Positions 36,952-45,832 of a stretch of 64,000 bases of DNA are shown piece after piece. The stretch comes from Oscillatoria sp. FACHB-1407 (lineage in GTDB: Bacteria > Cyanobacteriota > Cyanobacteriia > Elainellales > Elainellaceae), in assembly GCF_014697545.1 (NCBI RefSeq), contig NZ_JACJSA010000002.1, positions 186,001 to 250,000 on the forward strand. The letters are read 5' to 3'. Position numbers and translations under genes: made by a program. Below the pieces are notes generated by a model. The model ran no database searches. It was not told where the DNA came from and saw only the letters and a list, made by a program, of their open reading frames with translations. How positions within the stretch are numbered: position 1 is the first letter of the stretch; every line of letters starts with the position of its first letter.

Positions 36952-37926
36952 TCACTCACTGGTATAGATGCCGCGTTGTCGCAGTTGTTGCACAAAAAAT
37001 TCTTCTAGCGAGGGACGAGCCAGGTGCATGTCGATGAGTTGAGCGTTCATCAGACTAAGGCTTGCCAGAAAGTCGTGGGGGTGTCCTTTGAGGTGTCCTT
37101 GCCAGATGCCATCTTGAAACTCCAGGTCAGGTGCCCACTGGCGCAGGACCTCCGGATTTCCACCCCGGACTTTCACGAAGTAGAGGTCCGCCGTGCCCAG
37201 CAATTCAGTAATCGAGCCGAGACACAAAATCTCACCGCGTGCCAGGATGGCGATGCGATCGCAAATGGCTTCTACATCTGACAATACGTGGCTATTAAAA
37301 AAGATGGTTTTGCCTTGAGCTTTAAGCGACAGGATAATCTCGCGAATTTGGTAACGTCCTAACGGGTCTAATCCAGACATCGGCTCATCTAGAAACACGA
37401 CTTCGGGATCGTTAATTAAGGTCTGTGCCATACCAATCCGCTGCAACATACCTTTGGAATATTGCCGCAGTTGCTTTTTGCGGGCAGCAGATTGTGCCAA
37501 CCCGACCATCTCTAGCAATTCGGGGATACGCTTTTGTTGCACCGACGGGGGAATGCGAAATAGCCCTGCGGCGTATTGCAAAAACTCCCACCCGGTCAAG
37601 AAGTCGTAGAAATAAGGATTTTCAGGGAGGTAGCCAACCCGTTGTTTCACGGAGCGATCGCCCAAGGGTTTCCCCAGTAAAACTCCCTCACCCCCATTGG
37701 GGCGAATGATCCCTAACAGAGTTTTGAGCAGGGTCGTTTTGCCTGCGCCATTTTGCCCCAGCAACCCAAACGTTTCCCCCTGATACACCGTGAGGGAACA
37801 TCCTTTGAGGGTGACTACTTTTTGATTCAGCCAAAAGCCCGTGCGGTAGACCTTGCGGAGATTAGAGGTCTGCACGACAACGGGGCGATCGAGGATGAGG
37901 GCATCTGAAAATTGAGTCGTATCCAT
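36952..37926 (-). CDS. ABC transporter ATP-binding protein, ABC-2/CcmA type
   Basis: 324 residues from ATG 37926. Walker A GQNGAGKTT, signature QYSKGMLQR, Walker B EVVFLDEPMSGLDP, switch NSHVLSD. The C-terminal 90 residues form an extra domain ending LARPSLEEFFVQQLRQ, typical of ATPases paired with ABC-2 export permeases. No permease gene is next to it, so the transported substrate is unknown. Divergent from the small gene at 38036. Confidence 0.93.
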   Translation of the reverse strand: MDTTQFSDALILDRPVVVQTSNLRKVYRTGFWLNQKVVTLKGCSLTVYQGETFGLLGQNGAGKTTLLKTLLGIIRPNGGEGVLLGKPLGDRSVKQRVGYLPENPYFYDFLTGWEFLQYAAGLFRIPPSVQQKRIPELLEMVGLAQSAARKKQLRQYSKGMLQRIGMAQTLINDPEVVFLDEPMSGLDPLGRYQIREIILSLKAQGKTIFFNSHVLSDVEAICDRIAILARGEILCLGSITELLGTADLYFVKVRGGNPEVLRQWAPDLEFQDGIWQGHLKGHPHDFLASLSLMNAQLIDMHLARPSLEEFFVQQLRQRGIYTSE

Positions 37927-38035
37927 GTTTTGCATACGGAGTATGCCTGATAACAATCTGAGTATACCTATTCCCAAGCGTTTCGCTGTCATTCCCAGTC
38001 AGCATAAAATAAGGATAAAAACACCCACGTTATCT

Positions 38036-38239
38036 ATGGATCGTTCAAAGCTAGTTGCTGTTGTTACTGGGGCGATCGCTCTCCTGTTGGGAGTCGCCTA
38101 TTTGCTGGTTGTCCAGCTTCTCGACTTTCGGGGGGAGATGGTGCCTGCTCCGCAGTCGCTGTCTGAGCGACCAGAAGTGGTAGCTATCTATCCCACTTCT
38201 ACTTATTTCTATGGTTTTAACTCTCATCAGGTGATTTAA
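38036..38239 (+). CDS. Small single-helix membrane protein upstream of gpsA
   Basis: 67 residues: MDRSKL, one transmembrane helix (about 7-27, VAVVTGAIALLLGVAYLLVV), then a short domain with RPEVVAIYPTSTYFYGFNSH. No named family recognised. The stop is 5 bases before the gpsA start, so it is probably co-transcribed. Confidence 0.72.
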   Translation: MDRSKLVAVVTGAIALLLGVAYLLVVQLLDFRGEMVPAPQSLSERPEVVAIYPTSTYFYGFNSHQVI

Positions 38240-38243
38240 GCGA

Positions 38244-39194
38244 TTGTCTGACTCTGTAAGATCTGATTCTGCAATTCTCACGGTTTTAGGGGCGGGTGCC
38301 TGGGGCACGGTGTTGGCAAATCTGGCAACTCGCAATGGCTACCAGGTTCGCCTCTGGTCGCGTCATGGGGTGTTGTCGCTCAAGGATGCGATCGCCGATG
38401 CCAGTTTGATTGTGTCGGCGGTGTCGATTAAAGGTGTGACGGATGTAGCCGAGCAACTCAGGGAGTGTGCGATCGCCCCATCTGCCATTTTTGTCAGTGC
38501 CACCAAAGGGCTTGATCCCATGACATTGCGAACGCCATCGCAAATCTGGCAGGCATCATTTCCCCATCATCCGGTGGTGGTGTTGTCGGGGCCTAACCTG
38601 TCTAAGGAGATCGATCAGGGACTACCCGCAGCGACGGTAGTTGCCAGCACAGATCTAACGGCGGCAGCAGCGGTGCAACGGGTGTTCGCGTGCGATCGCT
38701 TTCGGGTCTACACGAACCCCGATCCAGTCGGCACCGAGTTGGGGGGAACGCTGAAGAACGTGATTGCGATCGCGGTAGGCGTTTGTGACGGGTTAAATCT
38801 GGGCACCAATGCCAAAGCGGCGTTGATCACCAGAGCGTTGACCGAGATGATCCGTGTGGGAACCCATTTGGGAGCCGAAGCTGAAACGTTTTTTGGGCTG
38901 TCAGGCTTGGGGGATCTGCTGGCTACCTGCAACAGTTCCCTCAGTCGCAATTATCAGGTCGGTTATGGATTGGCACAGGGCAAGTCACTGGCACATGTTC
39001 TTAATGAGATTCAAGGAACCGCAGAAGGGGTCAACACCGCTAATGTGCTGGTTGAGTTAGCGCACCAACACCAGATTGCAGTCCCCGTCTCCTATCAGGT
39101 GTACTTGCTGCTCAACAACAAAATTACTCCCGTGCAAGCGGTTGAGGCACTGATGGAACGCGATTTGAAACCGGAACAATTCAACCGATTTTAG
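38244..39194 (+). CDS. gpsA: Glycerol-3-phosphate dehydrogenase [NAD(P)+]
   Basis: Cytosolic enzyme that reduces dihydroxyacetone phosphate to sn-glycerol 3-phosphate for membrane lipid synthesis. 316 residues starting at TTG 38244. Cofactor loop LGAGAWGT (15-22), SAVSIKGV, a catalytic Lys in LGGTLKNVIAIAVG, and GLSGLGDLLATC. The region after the cofactor loop (LWSRHGVLSLKDAI) is shorter than in E. coli GpsA, as in many cyanobacteria. The TTG start is the only one upstream of the cofactor loop in frame. It probably forms an operon with the small gene before it. Confidence 0.95.
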   Translation: MSDSVRSDSAILTVLGAGAWGTVLANLATRNGYQVRLWSRHGVLSLKDAIADASLIVSAVSIKGVTDVAEQLRECAIAPSAIFVSATKGLDPMTLRTPSQIWQASFPHHPVVVLSGPNLSKEIDQGLPAATVVASTDLTAAAAVQRVFACDRFRVYTNPDPVGTELGGTLKNVIAIAVGVCDGLNLGTNAKAALITRALTEMIRVGTHLGAEAETFFGLSGLGDLLATCNSSLSRNYQVGYGLAQGKSLAHVLNEIQGTAEGVNTANVLVELAHQHQIAVPVSYQVYLLLNNKITPVQAVEALMERDLKPEQFNRF

Positions 39195-39252
39195 ATTTTA
39201 GATTGTGGATTGGAATGTTGTTACAACTTCAAAATCATACCGATCTAAAATC

Positions 39253-39354
39253 ATACCGATCTAAAGAGTTTTGCGGGCAAATCAGAGTTACGAAGGGGTT
39301 TGGCAGTACCAGATTCGTACAAGCATTCGTCGCTCTTTTAGTTCAAATTGGTAT
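39253..39354. repeat. 102-bp dispersed element, family R2
   Basis: The ends ATACCGATCTAAAGAG and TTAGTTCAAATTGGTAT form an imperfect inverted repeat. The copy at 51112-51213 is exactly the same length and similar throughout. It overlaps a spurious short ORF. TTTTAGA heptamers lie between it and the gpsA stop. Confidence 0.82.
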
Positions 39355-39449
39355 CACAAATTCAAAATTGAACCGCTGGCGATCGCCCAATATATATAGC
39401 TATAGCAACCCCAAAATCACCACTCTAAAATCGCAAATCTAAAATCGAT

Positions 39450-39932
39450 ATGGTTCAGTTCTTACAAGCCCAACGCATTACTCCAGCAGCATTCGCTCCT
39501 TATGGGCAAGTCATTTCTGCCAGTGAAGATGGTCAGGGTTATAGTGCTGAGGATGCCCAACTTCAGCTAGATCAGGGCATTCCCCGGTTCTACATTATGC
39601 GATTGCATCATAAAGGGCGACGGTTTTCGCGCATCACTCGTCACCTGAAATGCACTCAATGTCTCGGTTCGCTGGAGGGAAAGGATTGGTTCATTGCGGT
39701 TGCTCCGCCATCCACAGCGGACAAGCCCGACTTAGAGGCGATCGCCGCGTTTCATATCCCTGGAAACTGCTTCATCAAATTGGACGTGGGCACCTGGCAC
39801 GCGGGCCCTTACTTTGATCAAGCGTTTGTTGATTTCTACAATTTGGAGTTGAGTGATACCAATATTACGGATCACGACACCTGCAACCTGCTGCAACAGC
39901 ATGGATTGGAGTTTGAGATCGTGTCGTCTTAG
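39450..39932 (+). CDS. Ureidoglycolate lyase family protein (AllA-like)
   Basis: 160-residue cupin-like protein. In the purine degradation pathway AllA splits ureidoglycolate to glyoxylate and urea. The motifs APYGQVI near the start, GNCFIKLDVGTWHAGPYF (about 110-127, metal-binding His) and the VDFYNLELSDTN strand are typical. Other purine catabolism genes are not nearby, so the true substrate is uncertain. Confidence 0.87.
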   Translation: MVQFLQAQRITPAAFAPYGQVISASEDGQGYSAEDAQLQLDQGIPRFYIMRLHHKGRRFSRITRHLKCTQCLGSLEGKDWFIAVAPPSTADKPDLEAIAAFHIPGNCFIKLDVGTWHAGPYFDQAFVDFYNLELSDTNITDHDTCNLLQQHGLEFEIVSS

Positions 39933-39941
39933 ATCAAGGGG

Positions 39942-40334
39942 TTAGCAGGCGTGGAGATGAGAGGTGCGATAGTCGAGCTTATTCGGATCGCGGCTCAACT
40001 CAACACTGACCCCATAGGTTTCGACATCAGTCGCACCACTAACTCGCAGAGCGGCGGTGATCATGCGGGCCAACAAGCGTTGACTGGACACTTTGCCCAT
40101 CAGAATAACGACTCCACCCCGTTGCCGGATTTTTAGATTGACAATGTCTTCTAATTTGAACTCCTGGTTAAATGCCAGAGCAACTCGTTTTGCCAATCCA
40201 TTATGGTCATATTCACCATTTAAACCCACCCGTTCTGGGGGAATTGTCTTAAAAAGAGAGGTAAAGACTTTGCAGTTTTGAGATGGTGCGATCGCTGAAT
40301 ATGCATTCAGCTTTGGTGATAACCCTGAACTCAT
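39942..40334 (-). CDS. BON-domain protein
   Basis: 130 residues from ATG 40334 (MSSGLSPKLNAYSA). A longer frame to 40427 would add 31 residues. The C-terminal half fits a BON domain: GLAKRVALAFNQEFKLEDIVNLKIRQRGGVVILMGKVSSQRLLARMITAALRV, with the conserved Gly of the VxLxGxV strand. BON domains bind phospholipid or ligands. Here no signal peptide is seen, so it may be cytosolic. It converges on the AllA-like gene. Confidence 0.78.
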   Translation of the reverse strand: MSSGLSPKLNAYSAIAPSQNCKVFTSLFKTIPPERVGLNGEYDHNGLAKRVALAFNQEFKLEDIVNLKIRQRGGVVILMGKVSSQRLLARMITAALRVSGATDVETYGVSVELSRDPNKLDYRTSHLHAC

Positions 40335-41857
40335 AAAAATAACCCAATTGCGTAGATGACGCAGATAAATTTGGTAGATGTGGTGAAAATTATGTGAGTT
40401 TTTTTGAAGATTTAGATAATTTACCATAATCTACGGTTTACTGAAGCACTATTAAGCTGTATTGCTTTCAAGCTTCAGGGGAATTACTGAACTTGCACAA
40501 GGATTATACGGATGACAGCCTGAGATGCTTCATCCTGCAAGTGGGTGAATTGAAAATACCTCTAAAGTGATTGACAAAAAAGTTCCCGTCCAGAAGGCAG
40601 AGCTTTCGTCACTCTGTTTCTAGTTGAAATTTGGAGACGAGGTCTGGATAAGGTTAGTTGGCGGAGAGAGTCACAGACGAGGGATAAATACGCCTGAATG
40701 ATGGGAGCATTTGTAAAGCTTTGTAAATTTGTTGCATAAGTTACGGTTGCTTGCCTGAGAAGTGAATGTGACGAACGGCGATCGCGGCAGTGACAAATTC
40801 AAGCGCGTAGAAATGCAGAGCAAGACAGTGCAGAGAGTAAACGAGACAAACAATGCGACCACCAAGACTCAAAAATGCAATTTTGCTGATGGTATAGCCG
40901 TAACCACATTCGATGAAGGCGAGTCAGAAAGCCTTCCCAACATCAGGGGTTGAGCCATTGCCTTGGCTTTAAGTCTTCTGATCAAAGCGATATTTTTGGG
41001 CATCAAGCTATTTTTTGAAAATTGCTGGAATGGGATGAGCTTAGATGGTGCGATCGCTAATGACAGATCCTCAAAGTATTAACAATATTCCAGTTTTTGG
41101 GTTGATTTAGATTGGCATTAAAAGAAGTAATCACTTTTGATTTTAAAGTGAAATTGTAAGAGCTAATTTACAAGGTCAATCTTAGGTTCCAAAATATTTT
41201 CTATTGCTTAAATATCCCTATACCTTAAGAAAGGGAAGCCCAAGCAAGCGTCTAAAACCCCACCCCAGAGAGAATTTGGGGAGATCAAAAATCATTTATA
41301 CATCAGCTCTAAAACTTCACTTCGACAAGGAAGTTTTAGAGCTTTCCGTTGTTCTAAAAACGAGACAACTTCTTCCTTAAAAAGGTTGACATCTGTTAGC
41401 TCAAAAAAACAGATGCCAACCTTATTTTTATTAATTTTCCGATTTTGTATTGACCTAGTTCACCCAACAGATTCACCCGTTTGGATGAAGGTTTTCAAAA
41501 GAGAAAAACCCTATCTTTATGAATGAAGAAATTCATTGATTGTGATGGAAACGCAAGGGAAGTGAAGAGAATAAAAAACAATTGAAATTGAGATAAATCA
41601 TCCTTCTATTAATAGGAATTGCTCAATTGATCAGTTGACAAAAAACTTTTTCTTGCAATTCATTCATCCATCACTTAGACACTTCTACGTTCACAACCTG
41701 TTTGTGAATAAGGGGGTTAGAACCTCTGCGCTCCATTCATATCTCAATTGGGGCTATATCAAGTTGAAATGTGCATTTGTAGCGGCTAGGGCATGAACGC
41801 GCAACACAGTTTCACTTGAGTTTCAAGTACACCATTCGACTTTTCTAAAACACAATC
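40335..41857. other. 1.5-kb gene-free region before the FG-GAP genes
   Basis: No credible gene. The short ORFs lack ribosome sites and recognisable composition. The segment 40709-40765 (GTTGCATAAGTTACGG core) recurs at 43361-43415. 41760-41857 is the leader duplicated before the second FG-GAP gene. A 14-base palindrome-like pair (AAAACTTC.. / ..GAAGTTTTAGAG near 41310-41345) could be a hairpin. Confidence 0.5.
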
Positions 41858-43336
41858 ATGAGTATTGTTCTCAATCAATCCAATCCAGAAACCACTGACA
41901 GCTTTGGTGTTTTTGCGATCGCCGGCAACTTTAACGGCAGTGGTGCTGATGACTTAGTCGTTAGTGCTCCTAGAGAAGATCTCTTCTTTCCGCTTGTTGG
42001 CTCCACATTGATTCATGCAGGGGCGATCGATGTCTTTACAGGTAGCACCGCAGGCTTGAATACGACCTCATCTCAAACCTTTCATCAAAACTATGGCAGC
42101 GTTGAAGATGTAGCTGAAACGGGTGACGGATTTGGCTCTCGATTAGCCGTGGGTGACTTTAATGGCGACGGCAGAGATGATCTGGCGGTCGGGGTTATGG
42201 CAGAAGACCTCGGCAATATTGTTGATGCGGGTGCAGTGCAAATCTTTAACGGCACTGCTAATGGACTAACAGATGCTTCAACTCCCCTCTTTCACCAAAG
42301 CCCTCATGGACTGATTGGCATCGCTGAAGCCGAGGATAAATTTGGCTCGGCTCTGGTGGCAGCAGACTTTAACGGAGATGGTAAGGACGACCTGGCGGTT
42401 GGAGTGAGCGGCGAGGATCTTTATATTGGGATCAACTCCTACAACAATGCGGGTGCTGTCAACATTCTGTACGGCTCAAATACGGGGTTGAGTCTTGCCG
42501 GAAATCAGTTTTTTCATCAGAACTCACCTGACATTCGAGACAGTGTAGAGACGGGTGACAACTTTGGGAGAACACTGACCGCAGGGGACTACAACGGGGA
42601 TGGCTATGCTGACCTGGCAGTTGGTTCGATCGACTCAGTCGGTTCTGTCAGTCAAGCAGGAGCGGTAAACGTGCTCTACGGTTCTGCTCATGGGTTAACC
42701 GCAGCTAACAATCAACTATGGACTCAAAATACACCGGGGGTAAAAGACGAAGCAGAGGCTCATGACCAATTTGGCTCCAGTTTGGCATCGGGTGATTTTG
42801 ATGGAAACGGTAAAGATGACCTGGCGATCGGCATCATGGGTGAAGACATTGATGGGGTTGAAAATGCAGGCGCGGTAAGTGTGATCTATGGCAGTTCCAA
42901 TGGGTTGAAAGAGCAGAGCGATGATTTTTTCCATCAAGGAGTTAGCGGCATTCAAGGCAATCTAGAAACTGGAGATCTGTTTGGCTTTAGTTTGGGAGTG
43001 GGTGACTTTAATGGGGACGGGTATGAAGACCTGGCGGTCGGGTCGATTGGAGAAGAGATTAACGGAGTTTATCAAGCGGGTGCTGTGAATATCCTTTATG
43101 GATCTGATGAGGGTTTGACGACCACAGGTAGCCAATTCCTTCACCCAGGTTTAGCGACGATTGATGGTGCTGCTGGGGTTGAATACAACTTTGGACACAG
43201 CTTGAGTGTTGGTGACTTTAACAACGATGGCTATGCAGATTTAGGGATTGGTGCTCCAGGTACTAATGTCTACGGCAACAGTGCAGCGGGTTCTGTTTAT
43301 GTGATCTTTGGGTCTGCCAATGGTCTGGTGGCATAG
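41858..43336 (+). CDS. FG-GAP (integrin-alpha-like) seven-bladed beta-propeller protein, copy 1
   Basis: 492 residues made of seven FG-GAP repeats, each with FGxxLxxGDFNGDGxxDLAVG, where DxDxDG-like loops bind Ca2+ as in integrin alpha chains. The seven units start near residues 16, 93, 159, 224, 293, 358 and 424. There is no signal peptide and no RTX tail. Such cyanobacterial proteins are often exported by routes not visible from the sequence. It is likely extracellular or surface-associated by family, with ligand unknown. It is the first of a tandem pair. The start MSIVLNQ is shared with copy 2. Confidence 0.9.
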   Translation: MSIVLNQSNPETTDSFGVFAIAGNFNGSGADDLVVSAPREDLFFPLVGSTLIHAGAIDVFTGSTAGLNTTSSQTFHQNYGSVEDVAETGDGFGSRLAVGDFNGDGRDDLAVGVMAEDLGNIVDAGAVQIFNGTANGLTDASTPLFHQSPHGLIGIAEAEDKFGSALVAADFNGDGKDDLAVGVSGEDLYIGINSYNNAGAVNILYGSNTGLSLAGNQFFHQNSPDIRDSVETGDNFGRTLTAGDYNGDGYADLAVGSIDSVGSVSQAGAVNVLYGSAHGLTAANNQLWTQNTPGVKDEAEAHDQFGSSLASGDFDGNGKDDLAIGIMGEDIDGVENAGAVSVIYGSSNGLKEQSDDFFHQGVSGIQGNLETGDLFGFSLGVGDFNGDGYEDLAVGSIGEEINGVYQAGAVNILYGSDEGLTTTGSQFLHPGLATIDGAAGVEYNFGHSLSVGDFNNDGYADLGIGAPGTNVYGNSAAGSVYVIFGSANGLVA

Positions 43337-43563
43337 CGTGTCTGCCTGGGCTGCGTTGACTGTTTGGTAAAGTTTTGTGAACTGTTGCATAAGTCACGGT
43401 TCTGCTCGTGAGAAGTCTCTGCGGCGGGTTACTCAATCCGTTGACGCACACCTTAAAGATTCTATTCAAGCTGAAATGTGCATTTGTGGCGGCAGGGCAT
43501 GAACGCTCAAAACTATTTCACTTGCGCTCCAAGTACACCATTCAACTCTTTTGAGGAATCATC

Positions 43564-45021
43564 ATGAGTATTGTTCTGACTCAACAAAATCTCGGTCCTG
43601 GCGACAGCTTCGGTTGGTCTCTGATGGCTGGTAATTTCAACGGCAGCGGTGCAGATGACTTAGTAGTCGGTGTTCCATTTGAAGATGTGTTTAGTTATCC
43701 CACTGGTGAAATCAGCGATGCGGGCGTTGTGGCTATCTATCAAGGCAGTAATTCTGGTTTAGGTAATAGCGCATCCCAATCGTTTCATCAAAACTACGGG
43801 CTAGTTCCAGATGTGGCCGAAGGAAGCGACCGATTTGGGTATTCTCTAGCAGTGGGTGACTTTGATGGCGACGGTTACGACGACTTAGTATCTGGTATTC
43901 CATTTGAGACATTTAGTGGCATATTCTCTGGAGGTGCAGTGCAAGCCTTTTACGGCAGTGCCTCCGGGTTGACCGACTCCTCAAGTGGCTTTTTTTATCA
44001 AGGCAGCCCAGGCATACTGGGCACGGCGGAATCTTTTGACTACTTTGGTCATGCTTTAGTTGCAGCAGACTTTAACGGAGATGGTCGAGATGATTTGGTG
44101 ATCGGCGCACCTGGCGAAGACGTACAAATCAATGCGAGTCAGTCTGCTGCTTCTGCGGGTGCGGTCAATATCCTATACGGCTCAAACACAGGATTGAGCA
44201 CAGTTGGAGACCAGTTCTTCCACAAAGACTCATTTGGCATTGAAGACAGTGTTGAGGCATCAGACCAGTTTGGCACAGCTCTAACGGCGGGCGACTATAA
44301 CGGCGATGGCTATGCAGATTTAGCGGTTGGCTCTATTGGAGACAACGGAACAGTCAATGTGATTTATGGCACTGTTGGTGGTTTGAACTCTGCTAACGAT
44401 CAGCTGTGGACTCAAGACACAACCGGCATCCAGGACACAGGCGAAGCGGGTGATCAATTTGGCTCCAGTCTGGCATCGGGTGACTTTGACGGCAACGGTC
44501 GAGACGATCTGGCGGTCGGCGTTCCAGGTGAAGACTTGGATGGTCTTAACAATGCAGGAGCGGTAAGTGTCATCTATGGGACGGTCAACGGTTTACAGGA
44601 ACAGAGCGATGACTTCTTTCATCAAGGGGTCAACGGCATTCAGGGAAGCCTGGAGGCTGGAGACCGCTTTGGTACAACTGTAACTGTGGGCGACTTCAAC
44701 AACGATGGCTATGATGACCTGGCAGTTGGGTCTGAAGAAGGCATCGGTGGGGTTGATGGGGCGGGTGCTGTAAATGTCTTCTATGGCTCTAGTAATGGTT
44801 TAACAACCACAGGTAGTCAATTTATTCACCAAGACTTAGCTAGCATTGCTGGTTCTGCTGGTGATAGCTTCCATTTCAGCAGTAGCTTGACTACAGGTGA
44901 CTTTAACAACGATGGCTATGCAGATTTGGGCATTGGTTCTGCATGGGCAAGTGTCTCTGGTGTGAATAGTGCAGGTGCAGTGCATGTGGTCTTTGGCTCT
45001 GCCAATGGTCTAGTGGTATAG
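43564..45021 (+). CDS. FG-GAP beta-propeller protein, copy 2
   Basis: 485 residues with the same seven-blade design and start (MSIVLTQQN). Colinear with copy 1 and highly similar, including TAGDYNGDGYADLAVGS and DDFFHQGVNGIQGSLEAGD. The 97 bases before its ATG repeat those before copy 1 (41760-41857), so gene and leader were duplicated together. A GAGGAA ribosome site precedes the ATG. A HIP1-hairpin terminator lies 40 bases after the stop. Confidence 0.9.
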   Translation: MSIVLTQQNLGPGDSFGWSLMAGNFNGSGADDLVVGVPFEDVFSYPTGEISDAGVVAIYQGSNSGLGNSASQSFHQNYGLVPDVAEGSDRFGYSLAVGDFDGDGYDDLVSGIPFETFSGIFSGGAVQAFYGSASGLTDSSSGFFYQGSPGILGTAESFDYFGHALVAADFNGDGRDDLVIGAPGEDVQINASQSAASAGAVNILYGSNTGLSTVGDQFFHKDSFGIEDSVEASDQFGTALTAGDYNGDGYADLAVGSIGDNGTVNVIYGTVGGLNSANDQLWTQDTTGIQDTGEAGDQFGSSLASGDFDGNGRDDLAVGVPGEDLDGLNNAGAVSVIYGTVNGLQEQSDDFFHQGVNGIQGSLEAGDRFGTTVTVGDFNNDGYDDLAVGSEEGIGGVDGAGAVNVFYGSSNGLTTTGSQFIHQDLASIAGSAGDSFHFSSSLTTGDFNNDGYADLGIGSAWASVSGVNSAGAVHVVFGSANGLVV

Positions 45022-45061
45022 AGTGCATACTTGAGCTTCATTAACCGTTGAACGTAAGAGA

Positions 45062-45095
45062 GGCGATCGCCACTTAAATTAAGTCAGCGATCGCC
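45062..45095 (+). terminator. Hairpin made from two HIP1 octamers
   Basis: GGCGATCGC and GCGATCGCC flank CACTTAAATTAAGTCA, whose ACTTAA / TTAAGT parts also pair. TTT follows. Likely terminator of the second FG-GAP gene. Confidence 0.75.
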
Positions 45096-45139
45096 TTTCA
45101 GAGTTTGTTACCCTACAGTAAAGCGGCAGAGCCGTTAGA

Positions 45140-45305
45140 AGAAAGGATGAAGGGTAACCGATAAAGGATGAATAATAAAAGATGAAAGATAAACGATAAA
45201 AGATTAAAAAAATTGCTTACTAATTCCTCACTTTTTATCCTTTAGCCTTTATCCTTTAGCCTTCTTTCTTCTCTCTTCTTTTTTTCCTCTTCTCTCTTCT
45301 TTCCC
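45140..45305 (+). repeat. Two heptamer series and a polypyrimidine leader before the ycf35-like gene
   Basis: From 45160 AAAGATG/AAAGATA-like heptamers run. From 45234 TTTATCC and TTTAGCC alternate exactly in 7-base register (four units), followed by about 40 bases of pure C/T that end at the ATG. No Shine-Dalgarno is visible. Confidence 0.72.
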
Positions 45306-45713
45306 ATGTCTCATTTCACTCGCATCAAAACTCAAATTAAAGACCAGGATGCCTTAGTTAAAGCGTTAGCAGATATGGGCTTTGCGACGGTTGAAGTTTA
45401 CGCCAGCGCACAGTATTTGTATGGTTATGAAGGAGACATTCGGGCAGATCAGGCGGAGGTCATAGTTCGTCGTCAACACATTGGTAAGTTGAGCAACGAT
45501 ATTGGGTTCAAACGTCAAGAGGATGGGGCGTTTGCGGCAATTATTTCGGAATACGATCGCACTCGTTATTCAGAACGGTGGTTGAACCAACTGACTCAGC
45601 GGTATGCTTATCACGCTTTGATGACAAAAGCCCCTGCGGAAGGCTTCACTGTCGAAACGGAGGAAACTCTGGAAGATGGCACGATTCGAGTAGTGTTAGG
45701 ACGGTGGGTATAA
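45306..45713 (+). CDS. ycf35: DUF1257 / Ycf35-like protein
   Basis: 135-residue conserved protein of cyanobacteria and plastids of red algae, function unknown. The opening MSHFTRIKTQIKDQDALVKA and the ADQAEVIVRRQHIG, FKRQEDGAF and YAYHAL segments match that family. No membrane span. Start ATG 45306 is preceded by a polypyrimidine leader. Single gene followed by the SulP transporter gene 119 bases on. Confidence 0.9.
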   Translation: MSHFTRIKTQIKDQDALVKALADMGFATVEVYASAQYLYGYEGDIRADQAEVIVRRQHIGKLSNDIGFKRQEDGAFAAIISEYDRTRYSERWLNQLTQRYAYHALMTKAPAEGFTVETEETLEDGTIRVVLGRWV

Positions 45714-45832
45714 AATACGTTTCTCTCTCGTCGGCACATAATTTTTGCTTCCAATGTAAAGTTAGTGAGATGTGCTAAGTATTTAGCAATGCATTTCTGA
45801 CTGTAATGGCTTAGCCACAAGGAAGCTTGATT

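Noticed and set aside
39203-39442. 79-residue ORF similar to part of another short ORF at 50900-51256
   Set aside because: The similarity comes from both being translations of the 102-bp R2 repeat. No ribosome site, and the rest of each ORF is unrelated.
40671-40953. Overlapping 60-residue ORFs on both strands
   Set aside because: No ribosome sites or family resemblance. The region contains a repeat shared with 43361-43415 and looks non-coding.
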